Assembly: GCF_024734075.1 (NCBI RefSeq)
Contig: NZ_CP102850.1
Span: forward strand, 868,001 to 932,000
Direction: 5' to 3'
Source: Gordonia mangrovi
GTDB taxonomy: Bacteria; Actinomycetota; Actinomycetes; Mycobacteriales; Mycobacteriaceae
DNA length: 64,000 nucleotides
A program made the position numbers and the translations under genes. The notes below the pieces were generated by a model. That model searched no databases, was not told where the DNA came from, and was given only the letters and a program-made list of their open reading frames with translations. Of this stretch, positions 31,674-40,121 are shown piece by piece. Every line of letters begins with the position of its first letter. Position 1 is the stretch's first letter.

Positions 31674-32303
31674 ATGGACCGATCACCTCCGCGCGATCTG
31701 CGCTCCCGCAACCGCGTGCGCGCGATGGCGCACATCCAGCGGGTCGCGCTGGACCTGTTCGACGAACGCGGCTACGCGTCGGTCACGATCACCGAGATCG
31801 CGCAGGCGGCCGAGGTCGGCGAGCGGTCGGTCTACCGGTACTTCGGCAGCAAGCAGGGCGTGGTGCTCTACGACGAGATGGACGAGGTGGCGATCGCCGC
31901 CTTCACCCACCTCGTGCGATCGATGCCGGCGCTCGATGCCATCCGCCGGGCGCTGCGGGCGGCGGCCGACGCCGTCGACGACGGCGCGATGCACGACGGC
32001 ATCCGCAAGCTGCGGATCATCGATTCCGACCGTGACCTGCGCGCGGCCGTCGCCGAGATGGTGGCCTCGATCGGGACGACCCTCGGGGAGGCGATCGCGG
32101 CCGGCGGCACCGACCCGCTGGCCGCACGCATCCAGGGTCGCTGCGTGGCCGACGCGCTCACCGTCGGCATCGACGAGTGGTTCCGCGGCGGCGGGGAGGG
32201 TTCATTGTGGCCGCAGCTCGAGCGGGCCGTCGACGTGCTCGCCGCGGGCTTCGACGGCCGCGCGCCTCAGAGCACGTCGCTGTCGGACAACACCACCCGA
32301 TAG
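31674..32303 (+). CDS. TetR-family regulator of the adjacent ABC exporter
   Basis: 209 residues with GAAGGA upstream of the ATG. N-terminal helix-turn-helix at about 20-65 (AHIQRVALDLFDERGYASVT, IAQAAEVGERSVYRYFGSKQ). The ligand domain is not recognised. It is divergent from the exporter operon with only 74 nt between, so it very likely represses that operon and itself. Its last 37 nt overlap the 3' end of the convergent metalloprotease gene. Confidence 0.9.
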   Translation: MDRSPPRDLRSRNRVRAMAHIQRVALDLFDERGYASVTITEIAQAAEVGERSVYRYFGSKQGVVLYDEMDEVAIAAFTHLVRSMPALDAIRRALRAAADAVDDGAMHDGIRKLRIIDSDRDLRAAVAEMVASIGTTLGEAIAAGGTDPLAARIQGRCVADALTVGIDEWFRGGGEGSLWPQLERAVDVLAAGFDGRAPQSTSLSDNTTR

Positions 32304-32767
32304 ACGAGTCCGGCCTCCGGCCCCAGGACCAGCTCGACGAGGTCGATCAGGGTGATCGCGAAGGTACGGCCGTGCGCGGGGCCGCCCGGGTCGTCGAGGT
32401 GGTGGGCGATCTCGTGCAACACGACGAGCTCCCGCAACGCCCAGCGGCCGTCGGACGACGACGGGATCGCGATCTCGGGGTCACCGCCGGACCCGTACTG
32501 ATAGTGCGCGGAGCGGTGTCCGCGTCGTTCCCGGACGATCACCGGCCGGTTCGCCCGGTCGAACCGTGCGCGCACCCCGGGCAACTGCAGCACCCGGGCG
32601 ACGTGATCGCGCACCGAGTCCACCGACGCGAATCGGGCCTCCACCGGCAGGGTGAGCTCGGTCCCGGCGAGCTGGACCGTGCGGTTGGAGCCGGCCCGGT
32701 CGAACATGTGGTGCACGAGTCGTTCGGCCTCGTAGAAGCGCGCCCGCCCGACGTCGCGTGGTGTCAT
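32267..32767 (-). CDS. Small zinc metalloprotease-like protein (HEIAHH motif)
   Basis: 166 residues from ATG 32767 (MTPRDVGRARFYEAERLVHH). Motif LHEIAHHLDDPGGPAHGRTF contains HExxH plus a downstream His, the pattern of an actinobacterial putative metallohydrolase family related to SprT-like zincins. No signal peptide. The upstream part of the open frame is Arg/Ser-rich and overlaps the divergent gene, so a longer protein is unlikely. Function unknown beyond a probable zinc site. Confidence 0.75.
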   Translation of the reverse strand: MTPRDVGRARFYEAERLVHHMFDRAGSNRTVQLAGTELTLPVEARFASVDSVRDHVARVLQLPGVRARFDRANRPVIVRERRGHRSAHYQYGSGGDPEIAIPSSSDGRWALRELVVLHEIAHHLDDPGGPAHGRTFAITLIDLVELVLGPEAGLVYRVVLSDSDVL

Positions 32768-32883
32768 CCCCGGCTCGCGTGGCACCGCGTCCCCCGCCGG
32801 CTCGCGCGTCGCAGGCGACGACGACGAACTACCATCTGACCGGCGGACGCGGCGTGCGCTCGCGACGAACGGAGGTGTGGCCG

Positions 32884-33834
32884 GTGAGCTCTCCATCGCT
32901 GGGCGACCGCGCCCGGCAGCGGGCCGCCGCCCTGTCCGAACGTGCACTCGCGGTTCCCGGCGCCGGCCTCATCCTGCGGGTGCTGCGTGACCTCGCGGTC
33001 AGCGACATCACCGACCGGGCCATGACACTGGCTGCGCAGGCCTTCACCGCCGTGCTGCCGATGGTGATCCTTCTCGCAGCATTCCCCGACAGTGACATCG
33101 TCACCGACGCGCTCGGCGACCTGGGCATCGCCACCGGTGAGGTCGACGTCGACGAGGCAACCGTTCCCGACTCCGTTACCGCCTTCGGGTTGCTGGGCGC
33201 GTTGATGGTGATCGGGGGCGCGACGTCGCTGTCGCGGGCGATGGGCCGGATGTACACGTCGATCTGGCAGGTGACGAAGTTGCCGCTGTCGGGCTGGTGG
33301 CGGTGGGTGGTGGTGATCCTGCTGCTCCCCGTCGGCGTTGTTGCCCAGGGTTTCGCGGCCAATCTGCACGGCATCAACCTCATCGGTGTCACCTTCGGGG
33401 CCTACGGCGTCCTCGGCGTGATCCTGGAGGTGCTCGCGACGTTCGTCATCTGGTCGCTCATGTTCACCCTGTTGCCCCGGCTGTTGGTGTCCGGTCAGGT
33501 GCCGATGCGTCTGCTGGCGCTCAGCGGTGTGGTGACCGGCGTGTTCATCACCGTCTTCCTGGTGGGCACGCGGATCGCACTGCCGAGGATCCTGAAGGAG
33601 ACGACGCAGCATTTCGGCACCCTGGGTCTGGTCTTCGCCGCGATCAGCTGGCTGTTCTTCTTCGCCGGCATCGTGGTGGTCTGCACCATCGTCATCCACT
33701 CGCTGACCTGCGACACCGGACGTGTCGGTACCTGGATACGACAGCGCTTCGGCACTCCAGCGCCGTTTCCGCCGCGGCCGGAAGCGCTCGACGATCTGCT
33801 CGAGGCCCGACCGAGCCCGTCGTCGAACGGCTGA
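32884..33834 (+). CDS. YihY/BrkB family membrane protein
   Basis: 316 residues from GTG 32884, chosen because GGAGG lies 8 nt upstream. Six hydrophobic segments (for example SVTAFGLLGALMVIGGATSL, WWRWVVVILLLPVGVVAQGF, LVFAAISWLFFFAGIVVVCT). Members are inner-membrane proteins once annotated as ribonuclease BN, now of unclear function. The divergent gap to the metalloprotease gene is 116 nt. It ends 5 nt from the convergent DUF2786 gene. Confidence 0.82.
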   Translation: MSSPSLGDRARQRAAALSERALAVPGAGLILRVLRDLAVSDITDRAMTLAAQAFTAVLPMVILLAAFPDSDIVTDALGDLGIATGEVDVDEATVPDSVTAFGLLGALMVIGGATSLSRAMGRMYTSIWQVTKLPLSGWWRWVVVILLLPVGVVAQGFAANLHGINLIGVTFGAYGVLGVILEVLATFVIWSLMFTLLPRLLVSGQVPMRLLALSGVVTGVFITVFLVGTRIALPRILKETTQHFGTLGLVFAAISWLFFFAGIVVVCTIVIHSLTCDTGRVGTWIRQRFGTPAPFPPRPEALDDLLEARPSPSSNG

Positions 33835-33839
33835 GCAGG

Positions 33840-34667
33840 TCACTCCAGCGCACCCCGTGGGCCGCCGAATTCACGGTCGGGGCCGATCTTGGCGCGTCGA
33901 CCCGCCCGGTCCCCCGCCTTACGCGCGGCTTCGGAGTAGCCGGCCGAGGCGCTCGACGGCTGCCACGTCCCCCGCGCCTTCGATTCGCTGCGGTAGAAGT
34001 CGGAGACTTCGATCTCCTTGTCGCGCAGCGCCACCGCCGTCGACGATGGACGGCTCGCCTCGTCGGGGTCGGCGCTGAGCGCATCGGCACGCGCCTGCTC
34101 CCGGGCCTCGTTGAGCCGCTTGCCGATGCGTTCGGCGAACGCCGACTGGAAATTCAGCCGCGCGGTGATCGGCGAGAGCGGTTTGGTCTCGATCACCCGC
34201 CGCGACCGCCACCCGGTGCCGCGGGTGACCACCCGGGAGAACTCCTCCCCCTTGTAGGCACCCGACCGCAGGTAGGCATCGCTGGCCGCGACCATCTGCA
34301 CCACCAGCGAGGTGTACAGGGTCTCGCAGGTGTCGATGTCGTCGGCGAAACCGTAGGCCATGACGAACGTGGAGTTGCCCGCGACGTCCACGGTCACGTC
34401 GTTGGCCCGCGCGATGGCCACGAACAACTGCACGTAGGTGCGCAGCCCGCGCTTGCCCTTCTCCCCGATCGCGATCTGCCGCGACACCGGAACCGTGGAC
34501 GTGCGTCCGGCCGGGTCGTGTGAGCGGGCCACCGCGAGGTCGATCGACGCGGCCGTCGCCAGACGTTGAGCCGCCTGCATGAACGTCTCCGCCTCGTGCG
34601 GGTTGTCGGTGCCCTCGGCCTGCCGGAGCAGGGCCGCGATCTTGGTGAGCAGCTTGTCGTCGCGCAT
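33840..34667 (-). CDS. DUF2786 domain protein
   Basis: 275 residues from ATG 34667 (MRDDKLLTKIAALLRQAEGT), the usual beginning of this family; the open frame extends 36 nt further without support. The DUF2786 segment is at residues 1-45. The middle contains KGEEFSRVVTRGTGWRSRRV, and the tail is charged (SKARGTWQPSSASAGY). Biochemical role unknown. A TAGTCT box 7 nt before the ATG and absence of a Shine-Dalgarno suggest a leaderless mRNA. Confidence 0.82.
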   Translation of the reverse strand: MRDDKLLTKIAALLRQAEGTDNPHEAETFMQAAQRLATAASIDLAVARSHDPAGRTSTVPVSRQIAIGEKGKRGLRTYVQLFVAIARANDVTVDVAGNSTFVMAYGFADDIDTCETLYTSLVVQMVAASDAYLRSGAYKGEEFSRVVTRGTGWRSRRVIETKPLSPITARLNFQSAFAERIGKRLNEAREQARADALSADPDEASRPSSTAVALRDKEIEVSDFYRSESKARGTWQPSSASAGYSEAARKAGDRAGRRAKIGPDREFGGPRGALE

Positions 34668-34674
34668 ATAGATG

Positions 34675-34680
34675 AGACTA
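34675..34680 (-). promoter_or_regulatory. -10 box, leaderless start of the DUF2786 gene
   Basis: TAGTCT, 7 nt before ATG 34667 on the minus strand. Confidence 0.55.
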
Positions 34681-34714
34681 TCCAGCGGCCCGTTCGGTTC
34701 CACTTTTCTGCTCG

Positions 34715-34774
34715 TCCCCCCGAATTCGGTTCCTCCCCCACAAGTTTGTGGGGGAGGAACCGAAACCGGGGGGA
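34715..34774 (-). terminator. Long hairpin ending the ldh transcript
   Basis: A 19-bp perfect inner stem (34725-34743 with 34746-34764) is extended by an 8-bp outer stem (34715-34722 with 34767-34774) across a 2-nt internal loop, with C and G runs at its ends. It lies 71 nt after the ldh stop and 48 nt before the DUF2786 start, so it should insulate the two. Confidence 0.75.
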
Positions 34775-34844
34775 AGAACTGTCAGCCGATGTGGCGGGCA
34801 CGCGACACCGGTTCAGGCACCGGGTCCGCCGAACGACGTACGTC

Positions 34845-35798
34845 TCACAGACCGAATTTGGCCTGCATGCCCCGCAGCGTCTCGGCCGACGCCATCAGCC
34901 CCGCATGCTCCTCGTCGGACATCGGCATCTCCAGCCGGGTCTGCGCGCCGGTGCGATCGACGACGGTCGGCAGCGACAGACACACATCGTCGAGACCTTC
35001 ATACCCGGACGCGACCGTCGACACCGGCAGCACTCGGTGTTCGTTGTCGAGGACCGCCTCCACGATGCGGGTCGCGGCGAGTCCGATCGCGTAGTTGGTG
35101 GCACCCTTGCCCTCGATGATCTTGTAGGCCGCGTGCACCACCTCGTGGTGGATACGCTCACGGGCTGCCGCGTCGATCGGCTCCCCACCCGGCAGCGGCT
35201 TCCAATGGGTCAGTGGGACACCGCCGATGGTGGCCGAACTCCACAGCGGGATCTCGGTGTCGCCGTGCTCGCCGACGATGTAGGCGTGCACGTTCTGCAC
35301 CGCGACGTCACAATGCTGGGCGATGAGGAACCGCAGCCGCGACGAGTCGAGCACCGTGCCCGACCCGAACACCTGATTGTTCGGCAGCCCACTGTATTTC
35401 AGGGCGGCATAGGTGACGATGTCGACGGGGTTGGTGACCATGATGTAGACCGCGTTCGGCGCCACCTCGAGCACGCCGGGCATGATCTTCTTGGTCAGAC
35501 TGATGGTCGCCTCGGCCAGCTCGAGCCGCGACTGCCCGGGCTTCTGCTTGGCGCCGGCGGTGAACACCACCACATCGGCATCGGCGCACACCGAGACGTC
35601 GTCGCCGCCGATGATGTCGGCGCGCGGGATGAACTCCAGTCCGTGGGACATGTCGAGCACCTCGGCGGTGACCTTCGAGGTGTTGATGTCCATGAGGGCC
35701 ACAGTCCGCGCAACGCCGCGGATCAGGGATGAATAGGCGACAGCGGTGCCGACCGCTCCCGCTCCGATGATGGCCAGTTTCGTAGGTCGAGCATCCAT
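34845..35798 (-). CDS. ldh: L-lactate dehydrogenase
   Basis: 317 residues. NAD-binding GAGAVGTAVAYS at about 12-23, the adenine-pocket Asp in VALMDIN, the substrate-binding Arg in QSRLELAE, and the catalytic His in VGEHGDTEIPLW. Length and motifs match NAD-dependent L-lactate dehydrogenases (pyruvate + NADH to lactate) rather than malate dehydrogenase; the specificity loop AGAKQKPGQSRLEL has Gln, the lactate-type residue. Transcribed alone between two hairpins. The start is ATG 35798. Confidence 0.95.
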   Translation of the reverse strand: MDARPTKLAIIGAGAVGTAVAYSSLIRGVARTVALMDINTSKVTAEVLDMSHGLEFIPRADIIGGDDVSVCADADVVVFTAGAKQKPGQSRLELAEATISLTKKIMPGVLEVAPNAVYIMVTNPVDIVTYAALKYSGLPNNQVFGSGTVLDSSRLRFLIAQHCDVAVQNVHAYIVGEHGDTEIPLWSSATIGGVPLTHWKPLPGGEPIDAAARERIHHEVVHAAYKIIEGKGATNYAIGLAATRIVEAVLDNEHRVLPVSTVASGYEGLDDVCLSLPTVVDRTGAQTRLEMPMSDEEHAGLMASAETLRGMQAKFGL

Positions 35799-35882
35799 CA
35801 GATAACCGCCTGGTCTCGTGGGTTTCGTCCTGCTCGTGATTATTCACGTCCGGCCGACGTTGCGCAGGGGGACGCCCAGAGA

Positions 35883-35920
35883 CGACGAGACCCCCGACCG
35901 GTGGGTCGGAGGTCTCGTCG
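35883..35920 (-). terminator. Terminator of rplK-rplA
   Basis: Stem of 10 plus 6 bp separated by one mismatch, 4-nt loop GGTG, 9 nt beyond the rplA stop. Confidence 0.8.
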
Positions 35921-35929
35921 GTGATGTTG

Positions 35930-36646
35930 TCAGGCGGTCGGTGCCTCGGTGAAGTTGCGCGTCACCGCCGGGTCGACCGGGATGCCCGGACCCGTGTTGG
36001 TGGAGACGGTGACCTTCTTGATGTAGCGGCCCTTCGCTGCCGACGGCTTGGCACGCATGATCTCGTCGAACGCGGCGCCGTAGTTCTCGGCCAGCTTGTC
36101 GGTGTCGAACGATGCCTTGCCGATGACGAAGTGCAGGTTGGCTGCCTTGTCGACGCGGAAGGTGATCTTGCCGCCCTTGATGTCGTTGACGGCCTTGGTG
36201 ACGTCGGGGGTCACGGTGCCGGTCTTCGGGTTGGGCATGAGGCCACGCGGGCCGAGGACACGCGCGATGCGGCCGACCTTGGCCATCTGGTCCGGGGTGG
36301 CGATCGCGGCGTCGAAGTCGAGCCAGCCACCCTGGATGCGCTCAATCAGATCCTCGGCGCCCACGACGTCGGCGCCGGCGGCCTCGGCCTCGGCAGCCTT
36401 GTCGCCGGTGGCGAACACGATCACGCGGGCGGTCTTACCGGTGCCGTTGGGCAGGTTGACGGTGCCGCGGACCATCTGGTCTGCCTTGCGCGGGTCGACG
36501 CCCAGGCGCATGGCGACCTCGACGGTCGCATCGGTGTTCTTCGACGACGTGTCCTTGGCAAGCTGCGCAGCTTCCAGCGGGCTGTACAGCTTGTCGCGAT
36601 CGACCTGCTCCGCGGCGGCGCGGTAGGCCTTGCTCTTCTGTGCCAT
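35930..36646 (-). CDS. rplA: Ribosomal protein uL1
   Basis: 238 residues starting [20 protein letters not shown], with the hallmark [20 protein letters not shown]. Binds 23S rRNA at the L1 stalk, and in other bacteria represses its own operon. It follows rplK with a 137-nt gap that is unusually long for this pair and holds a dispersed repeat. Confidence 0.99.
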   Translation of the reverse strand: MAQKSKAYRAAAEQVDRDKLYSPLEAAQLAKDTSSKNTDATVEVAMRLGVDPRKADQMVRGTVNLPNGTGKTARVIVFATGDKAAEAEAAGADVVGAEDLIERIQGGWLDFDAAIATPDQMAKVGRIARVLGPRGLMPNPKTGTVTPDVTKAVNDIKGGKITFRVDKAANLHFVIGKASFDTDKLAENYGAAFDEIMRAKPSAAKGRYIKKVTVSTNTGPGIPVDPAVTRNFTEAPTA

Positions 36647-36728
36647 TGCTCTGTTCTTTCTCCGTGTATGAAAATTCGGGTTGGTGGTTAGTGGGCCGAG
36701 CCGGCCCTCCCACGCGGTGTTCTTCCCT

Positions 36729-36776
36729 GCTGATCGAGTAGCTGCGAGCCGCTAGGCGAGCAGCGTATCGAGATCC
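36729..36776. repeat. Dispersed palindromic repeat, copy 1 (GAGTAG...GTATCGAGATCC)
   Basis: A 48-nt sequence between rplA and rplK closely matching 48619-48665: both read GCTGAYCGAGTAG, a variable GCGAGCGC-rich centre, then CGTATCGAGATCC. The ends are partly complementary, so the unit can fold. It looks like an intergenic repeat family of this genome. Confidence 0.6.
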
Positions 36777-36783
36777 AGCGAGA

Positions 36784-37218
36784 TCAGCCGTCGACCGTGA
36801 TCCCCATCGACCGAGCAGTACCGGCGATGATCTTCGCGGCCTGGTCGATGTCGGTGGCGTTGAGGTCTTCCTGCTTGGTCTTGGCGATCTCACGGACCTG
36901 GTCCATCGAGACCTTGCCGACCTTCTTGGTGTGCGGCTCGCCGGAGCCCTTCTGCAGACCGGCTGCCTTGAGCAGCAGCTTGGCGGCCGGCGGGGTCTTC
37001 AACTTGAAGTCGAAGGAGCGGTCTTCGTAGACCGAGATCTCCACCGGGATGACGTTGCCACGCTGCGACTCGGTCGCGGCGTTGTACGCCTTGCAGAACT
37101 CCATGATGTTGACGCCGTGCTGACCGAGCGCCGGACCCACGGGCGGAGCCGGGTTGGCCGCGCCTGCCTGGATCTGGAGCTTGATGATGCCGGCGAGCTT
37201 CTTCTTCTTGGGAGGCAT
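36784..37218 (-). CDS. rplK: Ribosomal protein uL11
   Basis: 144 residues starting [20 protein letters not shown], with [20 protein letters not shown] and the C-terminal rRNA-binding domain ending [11 protein letters not shown]. Forms the GTPase-associated centre with 23S rRNA. Directly downstream of nusG, in the conserved secE-nusG-rplK-rplA order. Confidence 0.99.
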   Translation of the reverse strand: MPPKKKKLAGIIKLQIQAGAANPAPPVGPALGQHGVNIMEFCKAYNAATESQRGNVIPVEISVYEDRSFDFKLKTPPAAKLLLKAAGLQKGSGEPHTKKVGKVSMDQVREIAKTKQEDLNATDIDQAAKIIAGTARSMGITVDG

Positions 37219-37245
37219 CCTTGTTCCTTGTTTGTTCCTTGCAGA

Positions 37246-37268
37246 TTCACGTCCGCTGGAGACGTGAA
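37246..37268 (-). other. Hairpin between nusG and rplK
   Basis: 8-bp arms TTCACGTC and GACGTGAA around a 7-nt loop, 28 nt upstream of rplK. It may be the nusG terminator or part of the rplK leader. Confidence 0.4.
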
Positions 37269-37297
37269 AGTTTCGTGCTCAGCTGTAGCAGCTGGCG

Positions 37298-38176
37298 CTA
37301 GATTTTCTCGACCTGGTTGAAGCCGAGTTCCACGGGCGTCTCGCGGCCGAAGATCGACACGAGCACCTTGACCTTGCGCTGTTCGGCGTTGACCTCGCTG
37401 ATCGACGCGGGCAGCGTCGCGAACGGGCCGTCCATGACGGTGACCGACTCGCCGACCTCGAAGTCGACCTCGACGACCGCGGTCGCCGCGGCGGCAGCAG
37501 CCTCGACGCCCTCTGCGGCGGCACCCTTCGACGCGGCGGGCTTCTTGGCCTCCACACGCGGCATCAGGAACTGCAGCACCTCGTTGAGCGACAGCGGCGA
37601 CGGCTTGGAGGTCATGCCGACGAACCCGGTCACGCCCGGGGTGTTGCGCACCGCGCCCCACGACTCGTCGTTGAGGTCCATGCGCACCAGGATGTAGCCG
37701 GGCAGCACCTTGCGGTTGACCTTCTTGGGCTGGCCGTTCTTGATCTCGGTGACCTCTTCGGTCGGCACCTCGACCTGGAAGATGTAGTCGCCGACGTCGA
37801 GGTTCTGCACGCGGGTCTCGAGATTGGCCTTCACCTTGTTCTCGTAGCCGGCGTAGCTGTGGATGACGTACCAGTCGCCGGGCGCGCGGCGCAGCTGCTT
37901 GCGCAGTTCCTCCACCGGGTCGGCTTCTTCGGCGGGGGCTTCTTCGGCAGCGACCTCGTCGGCCACCTCTGCCTCGTCGGCGACGGCGTCCTCGACGGCC
38001 TCGGCTTCTTCGACGGCGACCTCGCCACCGTCGACGGCCGCTTCGTCGTCCACGGCGGCCTCGACCTGAGCCTCGACACCCGGGTCGTTGGTCTCGTCGA
38101 CGGCGTCGACCGCCGACGACTCGACGGCGTCGAGCGACTCAGTGGTCGATTCGATCTCGTTGTCCGGGGTGCTCAC
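37298..38176 (-). CDS. nusG: Transcription termination/antitermination factor NusG, acidic-extended
   Basis: 292 residues from a GTG start. Residues 1-90 are an extremely acidic Asp/Glu/Ala/Val extension. The NGN domain follows ([40 protein letters not shown]). An Ala-rich insert ([20 protein letters not shown]) lies between NGN and the KOW domain ([20 protein letters not shown]). Actinobacterial NusG commonly has an acidic N-terminus, but the combination with a 25-30-residue linker insert makes this one long. It binds RNA polymerase and couples with ribosome S10 or Rho by family knowledge. Confidence 0.97.
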   Translation of the reverse strand: MSTPDNEIESTTESLDAVESSAVDAVDETNDPGVEAQVEAAVDDEAAVDGGEVAVEEAEAVEDAVADEAEVADEVAAEEAPAEEADPVEELRKQLRRAPGDWYVIHSYAGYENKVKANLETRVQNLDVGDYIFQVEVPTEEVTEIKNGQPKKVNRKVLPGYILVRMDLNDESWGAVRNTPGVTGFVGMTSKPSPLSLNEVLQFLMPRVEAKKPAASKGAAAEGVEAAAAAATAVVEVDFEVGESVTVMDGPFATLPASISEVNAEQRKVKVLVSIFGRETPVELGFNQVEKI

Positions 38177-38245
38177 TGCAGCCCACGCTCCTCTTTCGTT
38201 TCCGGTCGTCCTGGCTCGGCCTCGGTCCCACTGGCGTGGGCGTCG

Positions 38246-38692
38246 TCAGCCGAACAGCCAGAGGACTCCCCTGGCGAAGACCAGGTCGAGACCGGAGATG
38301 AAGGCGGTCATGACGATCACGAAAATCAGCACGACGATCGTGTAGGTGATCATCTCCCGGCGGGTGGGCCAGATGACCTTCTTCAGTTCGGCGACGACCT
38401 GCTGCAGAAAGACCCAGATCCGCACGAACGGATTGCGACTCTGGCCTGCATCGGCCTTCTTCTTGCGTTCTGTGACCGCGACCGTGGCACCGGTGCCGGT
38501 GCCCGCGTCGCCGCCGGTGCTGGAGGCACTCGCCGACGGACGCCGGCGCGACGAGCGTTTGCCCGAAGGACGGACTTCACCCGACTCCGCGCCGGTCTCC
38601 TCGACGTTCTCGCGACCTTCGAGCTCCCCCGCCTTGTCGGTGGAGGTGTCGTCCGCACCTTTCGCGCGGGCAGCTCGATCTCGCTTGCTCAC
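38246..38692 (-). CDS. secE: Preprotein translocase subunit SecE
   Basis: 148 residues from GTG 38692 (encoding MSKRDRAARAKG), with GAGAGG upstream; the open frame runs back through tRNA-Trp, so earlier starts are excluded. A long basic/acidic cytoplasmic part, then the SecE core FLQQVVAELKKVIWPTRREM and one membrane helix (TYTIVVLIFVIVMTAFISGL). Part of SecYEG. Co-transcribed with tRNA-Trp upstream and nusG downstream. Confidence 0.96.
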   Translation of the reverse strand: MSKRDRAARAKGADDTSTDKAGELEGRENVEETGAESGEVRPSGKRSSRRRPSASASSTGGDAGTGTGATVAVTERKKKADAGQSRNPFVRIWVFLQQVVAELKKVIWPTRREMITYTIVVLIFVIVMTAFISGLDLVFARGVLWLFG

Positions 38693-38730
38693 TTTCGAGG
38701 TCCTCTCGTCAACGTGTGCCCTCACCAGGG

Positions 38731-38803
<73 letters not shown>

Positions 38804-38889
38804 TTGCGACTGTGCCGCGGCTCTCGCCACGCTACAGCTGCCACCTGGTCCGACCCTGAGAGGAAAGCTCCTCACAAAACCAACGCGCT

Positions 38890-38921
38890 ACCCTATGGGC
38901 AGCGCGCAAGTCTCAAGTCAA
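38890..38921 (-). promoter_or_regulatory. Probable promoter of tRNA-Trp-secE-nusG
   Basis: On the minus strand TTGACT (38921-38916) overlaps TTGAGA (38916-38911); TAGGGT (38895-38890) follows. With TTGAGA the spacer is 15 nt, with TTGACT 20 nt, so the exact -35 is uncertain. The tRNA begins 86 nt downstream. This lies in the 343-nt gap 38804-39146. Confidence 0.45.
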
Positions 38922-38982
38922 ACCAGACACCTCAGTGTAGAGCACGGGCGGCCCGGAACCCAAAACGGGTGCGGACTCACGC

Positions 38983-39051
38983 TCGGGGCTGCGCCGCGTG
39001 TCCGCGGACATCACCGCTGATCGTCACCGGCTGGATAATCCAGCCGGGTGA
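38983..39051 (+). pseudogene. Decayed 3' end of a second DUF559-type gene
   Basis: Read in one frame this segment gives LRRVSADITADRHRLDNP then a stop, resembling the C-terminus of the intact gene 1 kb downstream (RKVSTDITAEASELDYP, 40003 onward). DNA identity over the aligned 44 nt is about 70 percent by eye. No start or upstream domain remains. It looks like the tail of a lost tandem paralogue; chance similarity is possible because the segment is short. Confidence 0.4.
39027..39047. other. Palindrome CCGGCTGGAT-A-ATCCAGCCGG
   Basis: Perfect 10-bp arms around one base, with further pairable TCACC/GGTGA and TCACCGCT/AGCGGTGA flanks (39011-39063). It can form a long hairpin 100 nt before the DUF559 gene and may terminate transcription into it. 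Confidence 0.5.
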
Positions 39052-39146
39052 GCTGAGCGGTGATCCGGGCGGACACTCCACAGGTCCTCGCAGCCCTGTG
39101 GACACCGAAATCTGACATCGGCGGATCCGCACCACAATCTACCGGC

Positions 39147-40067
39147 ATGCACGATTTCGGCGTTTACACCCGACAGGAACTACGCAGCAGGGACGTCACC
39201 GATTCCGACCTTCGTCGCGAGGTCCGCCGGGGGGTCTACACCCACGAGCACAACAATTGGTACTCCATCCCCTCGGCCGATCCCACGGCGCTGGCCGCAG
39301 TCCGCAAGCACGGCGCATTGAGTTGCGTGACCGCCCTCGAGCACTACGGGGTCTGGCTCCCACCGCAGGTCGACAAGGTTCACCTGCGCGGAAACTCGCA
39401 GGCCAACCGCGATCACCCGGGCCGATACTGTCGCCACTTCGGCCGGCCGCTCCCGGTGACGACCATCCTCGACGACCCGCACACCGCCCTGCGCCACGCC
39501 TTGCGGTGCCTCGACCTCGAGGGCATCACCGTCGTGTGCGATTCGCTGCTCAACATGTCACTGCGGATGCGCAGCGGATTGCTGGTGGCCGAGGTCCTCA
39601 CGCCCGGCGAGGTCGAGTCAGCGTTCGACGGCGCGCCGGAGCACATCGTGGCGTGTTTCAACAGATGCGACGAGCGCGCCGCCTCTGGCACGGAGACCAT
39701 GGTCCGGGTGCGGCTGCGCAGCCTCGGTCTCAAGGTCGAGGTGCAGGCGTATGTCCCCGGACTCGGACACGTCGATCTGAAGGTGGGCGACCGGCTACTG
39801 ATCGAGATCGACAGCAAGGCCCACCACACCGGAGTCCACAACTACGACGAGGATCATCGGCGCGATCAGGTCGCCACCAGCCTCGGACTGCACCGGCTGC
39901 CCCTGACGTACAAGAACGTCGTCTACGAGTGGCCGGCAACCGTCGACAAGGTGCTCGATGCGGTCCGCGGCGGCCACCACCTGGCGCCGCGCCGTCGGAA
40001 AGTGTCCACCGACATCACCGCAGAGGCGTCCGAACTGGATTATCCCGTCGACTGCCCTGACCCGTGA
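39147..40067 (+). CDS. AbiEi-type N-terminus with DUF559 (PD-(D/E)xK-like) nuclease domain
   Basis: 306 residues from ATG 39147 (MHDFGVYTRQELRSRDVTDS). The first 70 residues resemble the AbiEi antitoxin winged-helix region common in actinobacteria (RREVRRGVYTHEHNNWYSIP). The C-terminal part has VDLKVGDRLLIEIDSKAHHT, then DRR and a late LPLTYKNVVYEW, matching DUF559/Vsr-like folds with a possible active-site Asp-Glu-Lys (IEIDSK). Typical lone actinobacterial gene of unknown role; nuclease or defence activity is only suggested. Sits between tRNA-Trp and hadAB, a place where hadC is found in mycobacteria. Confidence 0.75.
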   Translation: MHDFGVYTRQELRSRDVTDSDLRREVRRGVYTHEHNNWYSIPSADPTALAAVRKHGALSCVTALEHYGVWLPPQVDKVHLRGNSQANRDHPGRYCRHFGRPLPVTTILDDPHTALRHALRCLDLEGITVVCDSLLNMSLRMRSGLLVAEVLTPGEVESAFDGAPEHIVACFNRCDERAASGTETMVRVRLRSLGLKVEVQAYVPGLGHVDLKVGDRLLIEIDSKAHHTGVHNYDEDHRRDQVATSLGLHRLPLTYKNVVYEWPATVDKVLDAVRGGHHLAPRRRKVSTDITAEASELDYPVDCPDP

Positions 40068-40121
40068 TGGTCGCGGACACGTTGCGGGTCCGCATGCTTC
40101 GGTTGGAGCGAACTACCGCCC

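Noticed and set aside
29036..31735. 899-codon minus-strand frame that includes the ABC permease
   Set aside because: Only the part from ATG 30667 is the permease; the upstream part is an out-of-frame shadow of the ATPase gene.
39060..39146. N-terminal extension of the DUF559 protein
   Set aside because: Precedes the conserved beginning MHDFGVYTRQEL and has no homology; it includes a hairpin region.
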